A program made the translations under genes and the position numbers. A stretch of DNA of 64,000 nt from Fomes fomentarius (taxonomy: Eukaryota; Basidiomycota; Agaricomycetes; Polyporales; Polyporaceae): assembly GCA_022606135.1 (NCBI GenBank), contig JABYQN010000002.1:3410001-3474000 (forward strand), given 5' to 3'. Below are positions 60,780 to 64,000 of this stretch, piece by piece. The notes beneath the pieces are model-generated. The model saw nothing but the letters and a program-made list of their open reading frames with translations. It did no database searches and had not been told where the DNA came from. Position 1 is the first letter of the stretch. Each line of letters begins with the position of its first letter.

Positions 60780-61900
60780 GTGCGATATCGAGTCGTATAA
60801 CGTCCATGCCGTCAAGGGGGCTCTCGATGTATGCGGCGAGGCCACAACCGTGACACTGCGGTTAATTGACTCGGATGGCGCAGAGGGGCCGGATAGGTCA
60901 GTTACGCCTGTATCGCTGAGGTACTGATATCACTCACCAGAAACCCGTGTAACGTACATTGCTAGGGACAGTAGGAAGGCCGAGACGACGTAGTTGAAGT
61001 GTGGGATTACGCGAGAACCAGGCAACGGCGCCATATCCCCAGTCACTGAGCTCTGATCTACTTGTTCCAGGCTCGATATGATCGACTGGTGATGAGCGTC
61101 CAAGCCTGCATAACCTTCATCGTGAAGAACGCTATCATCAATGAGAGGCAGCTGCAACCATAAAGCAGACCATAGGCACTCTGAACACTTCGTCGTGGCG
61201 AGTGTACAGATGTCATGCCAGAAGAGACACGGGCAGTGCTTGTGGGTCACATGCCGTCCGGAAGCTCATGACTGACAATGAATCCGTGAAAGTAAGCGAG
61301 GCGGTAGAATAGGAAACGGTATTCTTGAGAGGGTACGCTAATTCGACGACCAGAACGTCGAGCCCCTGCAATAACATGACGAGGGATATCCTATTGCGTA
61401 CAACCTCTTATTCAGTGAAATAGCACTTGAAGATGGTGTCGTCCCAGTCGTCCCAGTGTACAATCCCCTTCTCAAAGATGGGCACGACTTGGTCGAAGGG
61501 CAGCTCGCGCCCCAAGTGGAAGACCGACCGAGTGATCAAGGGTGGGAGAGAGACGCGAAAATGTTGATAACTCACCATGATACATACTTCGTGGTCATGA
61601 CATCGAGCTCGCATGCGGACATGATATGCACGGCGTTTGTATGAGGGCGAGGATGTCAAGGAAAGGACGCACCAAGGAGTTACGATCCGCAATCATGTCT
61701 CTGCGTGTAGTTGTGCGATACATAGTGGCCTTCTTGCGGCATCCGGACGTATGAGTGGACGTCCTTCAGATCAGGATGATTGAGGATCTTGTACGCTCGT
61801 AGACCACCCATACTCCTCATCTTGAGGGCGAGTTCGGGTGGTCGGTGCCCTTGACAAACGTGTTCACAGCAAAGGTGACAAGTGCACTGGCAGGAGGTAG
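60780..61900 (-). CDS. Coding-like pieces of an unrecognised gene
   Basis: Minus-strand open pieces with protein-like composition: about 61700-61850 (ALKMRSMGGLRAYKILNHPD, then LKDVHSYVRMPQEGHYVSHN), 61408-61560 (FHLGRELPFDQVVPIFEKGI, then HWDDWDDTIFKCYFTE), about 60935-61150 (LPLIDDSVLHDEGYAGLDAH, and a hydrophobic helix YVVSAFLLSLAMYVT), and about 60785-60870 (CHGCGLAAYIESPLDGMDVI). A GTGAGT donor follows the hydrophobic helix. I could not join all pieces in one frame and recognise no family. It may be a real multi-exon gene with a membrane helix, or a decaying one. Strand and presence of coding are more certain than limits. Confidence 0.35.
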
Positions 61901-62317
61901 ACGTAGACTATTCACTCGAGATCATGGGTCAGTGAGTGAAGAGACCGCTGACTTGGATAAATAGCGTGAAAAAGAGAGGGCTCCTCTGCAGATGGACAAG
62001 CACAGCGACTCCGAGCTTCTGCTGTTGAACAACAGGCTTGGCGTACAGTGGCGCACTCTGTTGATTTTGTACTCAGCTCATTGTCATCGTCTTTCCTTTC
62101 TCGGAGATCTTACTCGTCCATCCTGTCTCATCTCTTCTAGTCCTACCCATATTCCCCATCCCACCCACTTGGTCCAACTTGGGAGATGTCTGTGCTTGCA
62201 TATCCGTCACATCCTGCAAGGTGCGCGTTATCTATCATTCCCGCTGCTTGAAGATCGTCACGCCGTCACATCGTCGCACACTTACATGCTTGAGCACCCT
62301 ATATCTTTCTTGGCTAT
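61901..62317. other. Intergenic 3' of DPH7
   Basis: About 400 bp; plus-strand ORFs at 61992-62345 are CT-rich readings without protein-like character. No repeat or RNA gene seen. Confidence 0.45.
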
Positions 62318-63809
62318 TCACGCTCTCCATAGTCGTAGCGTGTGATCGTAAAATGAGCAACTGGCCACTAATGTATCATCACTATCTTTGTCTTGCATGA
62401 ACGACCAGTCCACTCCGTACGCCAATGATGTGTGCTTGTCAAACCGCTGCATGATCTTCCAAGGATTGTCGGCTGGTGCGAATTTGTCGCCTTCTCCGGA
62501 GTTGAATCTGACGACCTTGAAGCCGTCGTGCATGCATGCAACGAGGAGATCGTTCTTGCGGGTTGGGGAAGGATGCCATTTAAGACGCCAGGCTCCACCC
62601 CCGACATCGACCTGGGTTAAAGGGACGAGGGGCTTGCGAGTGTCGAATAGCCTGACAGTGCTGTCGTAACTGCCGACGGCGATTATGTGCTCAACGAAGG
62701 GGTGGCTCTGGATCGTCGTCACACCTGCATCAAACCTGTCAGGGAGGGCATTGAGATCGAATATCAGGCTCTACTTGTTAGAGATCCACCTTTTGTTAGT
62801 GAACAGTGGTTGCGCGCCACCTTGCCGTACGTCCCAGGCCTTCATCTTCAGGTCGTCTCCTCCTGCGTTTGTGATGAGGGACGGACTCTGATATGCATCA
62901 CTGGGGGCGCACCTGAATATACAATACTAGAGTTCCAATAATCCCAAGCCGCGATCCAGGGTTCGTAATCGTGCGCATGCCAGGTGTCAGTCACTGCAAG
63001 CCCAGTGTCTTTGTTGGGGCGAAGAAGGGCGAGCGATCCGTTCGACATGGAGACGATGAGGTTCCCATAGTCCCTACGGTGTACATGTCAGTGCAAGGAC
63101 ACGCGATTGACGAGGCGCTTACTCCGTTGGTGTCCTGCGGTTGCTCCAGTCCAGGGATAGACACAAGATGTCCGATGCGGCACATTCTACAGATTGTATC
63201 TGCTTGAGTTGGGACTGCGACCGCGTTGAGATATGAATCCATTTGCAGGACGTCAAACAGAGCAAACCTTGTCATTGTTCAATTCGTGTAGAGTGATATG
63301 CCCCTCTGAATCTGCAATGCCTAGTAGGGGTAGAGCAGAAGGGGTCCTATGACACCTATTACCAGACGCATTAGCCGTGATTTCCGATCACTTTTTCTCG
63401 CGTGCCAGATACCATTTCATGTCCAAAATTGCTGGGAGCTCCGTCTCGTGCAGGAGGTTACTGAACTGATGTATCTCAGCACATAATTTTCGCATCAGTG
63501 CACGATCGATCGCACGTACAGTTGATCGTCGTCTTGCACGCGGAATAGAAGGCACTTGCCTCGGCGAGTTTGTTGCTGGCGAGTCTGGGTACTCCCATCG
63601 TCCTCTCCACGCACGTTTTCTTCCTGTGCTTCAGAAGCAATTGCATTCGTCTGGGATTGCTCTAGTTTGTACGTTCCGCACACGAAGATGTCTAGCGCGG
63701 ACGGGTGTGAACAAAATTCTGTCGAATCGGCAGGCCAATCGGTGTCATAACCAGGCATGGTGGATTGTCTGATAGGACGGCTTGCATTCAGCAGCAGATT
63801 CAGCATCAT
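62318..63809 (-). CDS. DPH7: Diphthamide biosynthesis protein 7 (WD40 methylesterase)
   Basis: Removes the methyl ester from the methylated diphthine intermediate on elongation factor 2 so that amidation can finish diphthamide. Exons recognised on minus: about 63495-63809 (PGYDTDWPADSTEFCSHPSA, FVCGTYKLEQ), one with EGHITLHELNNDK, one ending LCLSLDWSNRRTPTE, 62913-63073 (DYGNLIVSMSNGSLALLRPN, DYEPWIAAWDYWNSSIVYS), 62790-62862 (GGDDLKMKAWDVRQGG), and 62318-62735 (YDSTVRLFDTRKPLVPLTQV, GGGAWRLKWHP, ending CSFYDHTLRLWRA). WD40 repeats and the GGGxWRLKWHP and CSFYD signatures are typical of DPH7/WDR85. The start may be 63809 or, closer to family length, 63758. Confidence 0.88.
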
Positions 63810-64000
63810 ACACGTGTGGAATCATACCTGTATCAGCTCAATCAAGCTCGAAACTTACAGACGGAACAGGCGCCGTGACACCAAAAGGCTTATGAGAGTG
63901 TTTACTATAGTTTGTCGGCGTGACGTCACAGTGGATGTGGTACGCGCGCTTGGAGTTGTGTTGCCCTGGAACAGTGCAGTGGATGTGGATGGACAACAAG
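63810..64000. promoter_or_regulatory. DPH7 upstream region with CRE-like palindrome
   Basis: TGACGTCA at 63921-63928, about 110 bp upstream of the longer DPH7 start. No other gene before the window edge. Its use as a factor site is inference. Confidence 0.4.

Noticed and set aside
1..64000. CRISPR arrays, bacterial operons, rRNA or tRNA genes, complete mobile elements
   Set aside because: None seen. The short phased introns and eukaryotic genes throughout rule out a prokaryotic source. Small tRNAs could still be missed by eye.

Overview
The window is nuclear DNA from a filamentous basidiomycete, most likely an agaricomycete of polypore type. The signs are genes split by many 45-75 bp GT-AG introns, CT-rich blocks upstream of start codons, single-copy eukaryotic housekeeping genes on both strands at about one gene per 3 kb, and lineage-typical families: HET-like proteins, an F-box protein, a trypsin-fold protein of unknown role and small hypothetical proteins. 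I saw no rRNA, tRNA, CRISPR array, insertion sequence or complete transposon. Exon joins were worked out by hand from splice signals, reading phase and family similarity. No transcript data were available.

Layout: HSP104/ClpB disaggregase (271-3341, +). Two tandem HET-like genes (about 3.7-7.4 kb intact; 7.8-10.8 kb with a frameshift). F-box protein (11.2-12.4 kb, -). Hypothetical protein (12.8-14.2 kb, -). Weak gene or remnant (14.3-14.9 kb, -). NIPA-type magnesium transporter (15.1-17.5 kb, +). DENN-domain protein (18.8-23.3 kb, +). VPS13 lipid-transfer protein (23.7-35.7 kb, -). Small six-exon unknown (36.3-37.1 kb, +). ELO fatty-acid elongase (38.1-39.4 kb, +). PH-C2-RasGAP protein (40.2-43.5 kb, +). 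AP-2 alpha-adaptin (43.6-47.0 kb, -). DEVH RNA helicase with double-stranded-RNA-binding modules (47.5-51.7 kb, -). JAC1/HSC20 co-chaperone (52.1-53.0 kb, -), head-to-head with a DysF-domain protein (53.1-54.5 kb, +). TMEM135-like membrane protein (54.8-56.8 kb, +). A trypsin-fold protein gene carrying two disabling lesions (58.3-60.1 kb, +). Unassigned coding-like pieces (60.7-61.9 kb, -). DPH7 (62.3-63.8 kb, -).

The core genes form no pathway cluster. Several act in membrane traffic and lipid handling (VPS13, DENN, AP-2 alpha, ELO, DysF, TMEM135-like). Others act in protein homeostasis and translation (HSP104, JAC1, DPH7) or signalling (RasGAP). The accessory part is the HET-like pair and the trypsin-fold gene. 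Both show recent decay: one frameshift in the second HET-like copy, and one frameshift plus one nonsense codon in the trypsin-fold gene. These are the best candidates for novelty. The HET-like proteins also carry a conserved Cys/His module just before the HET core, and the first copy has an N-terminal extension with internal repeats.
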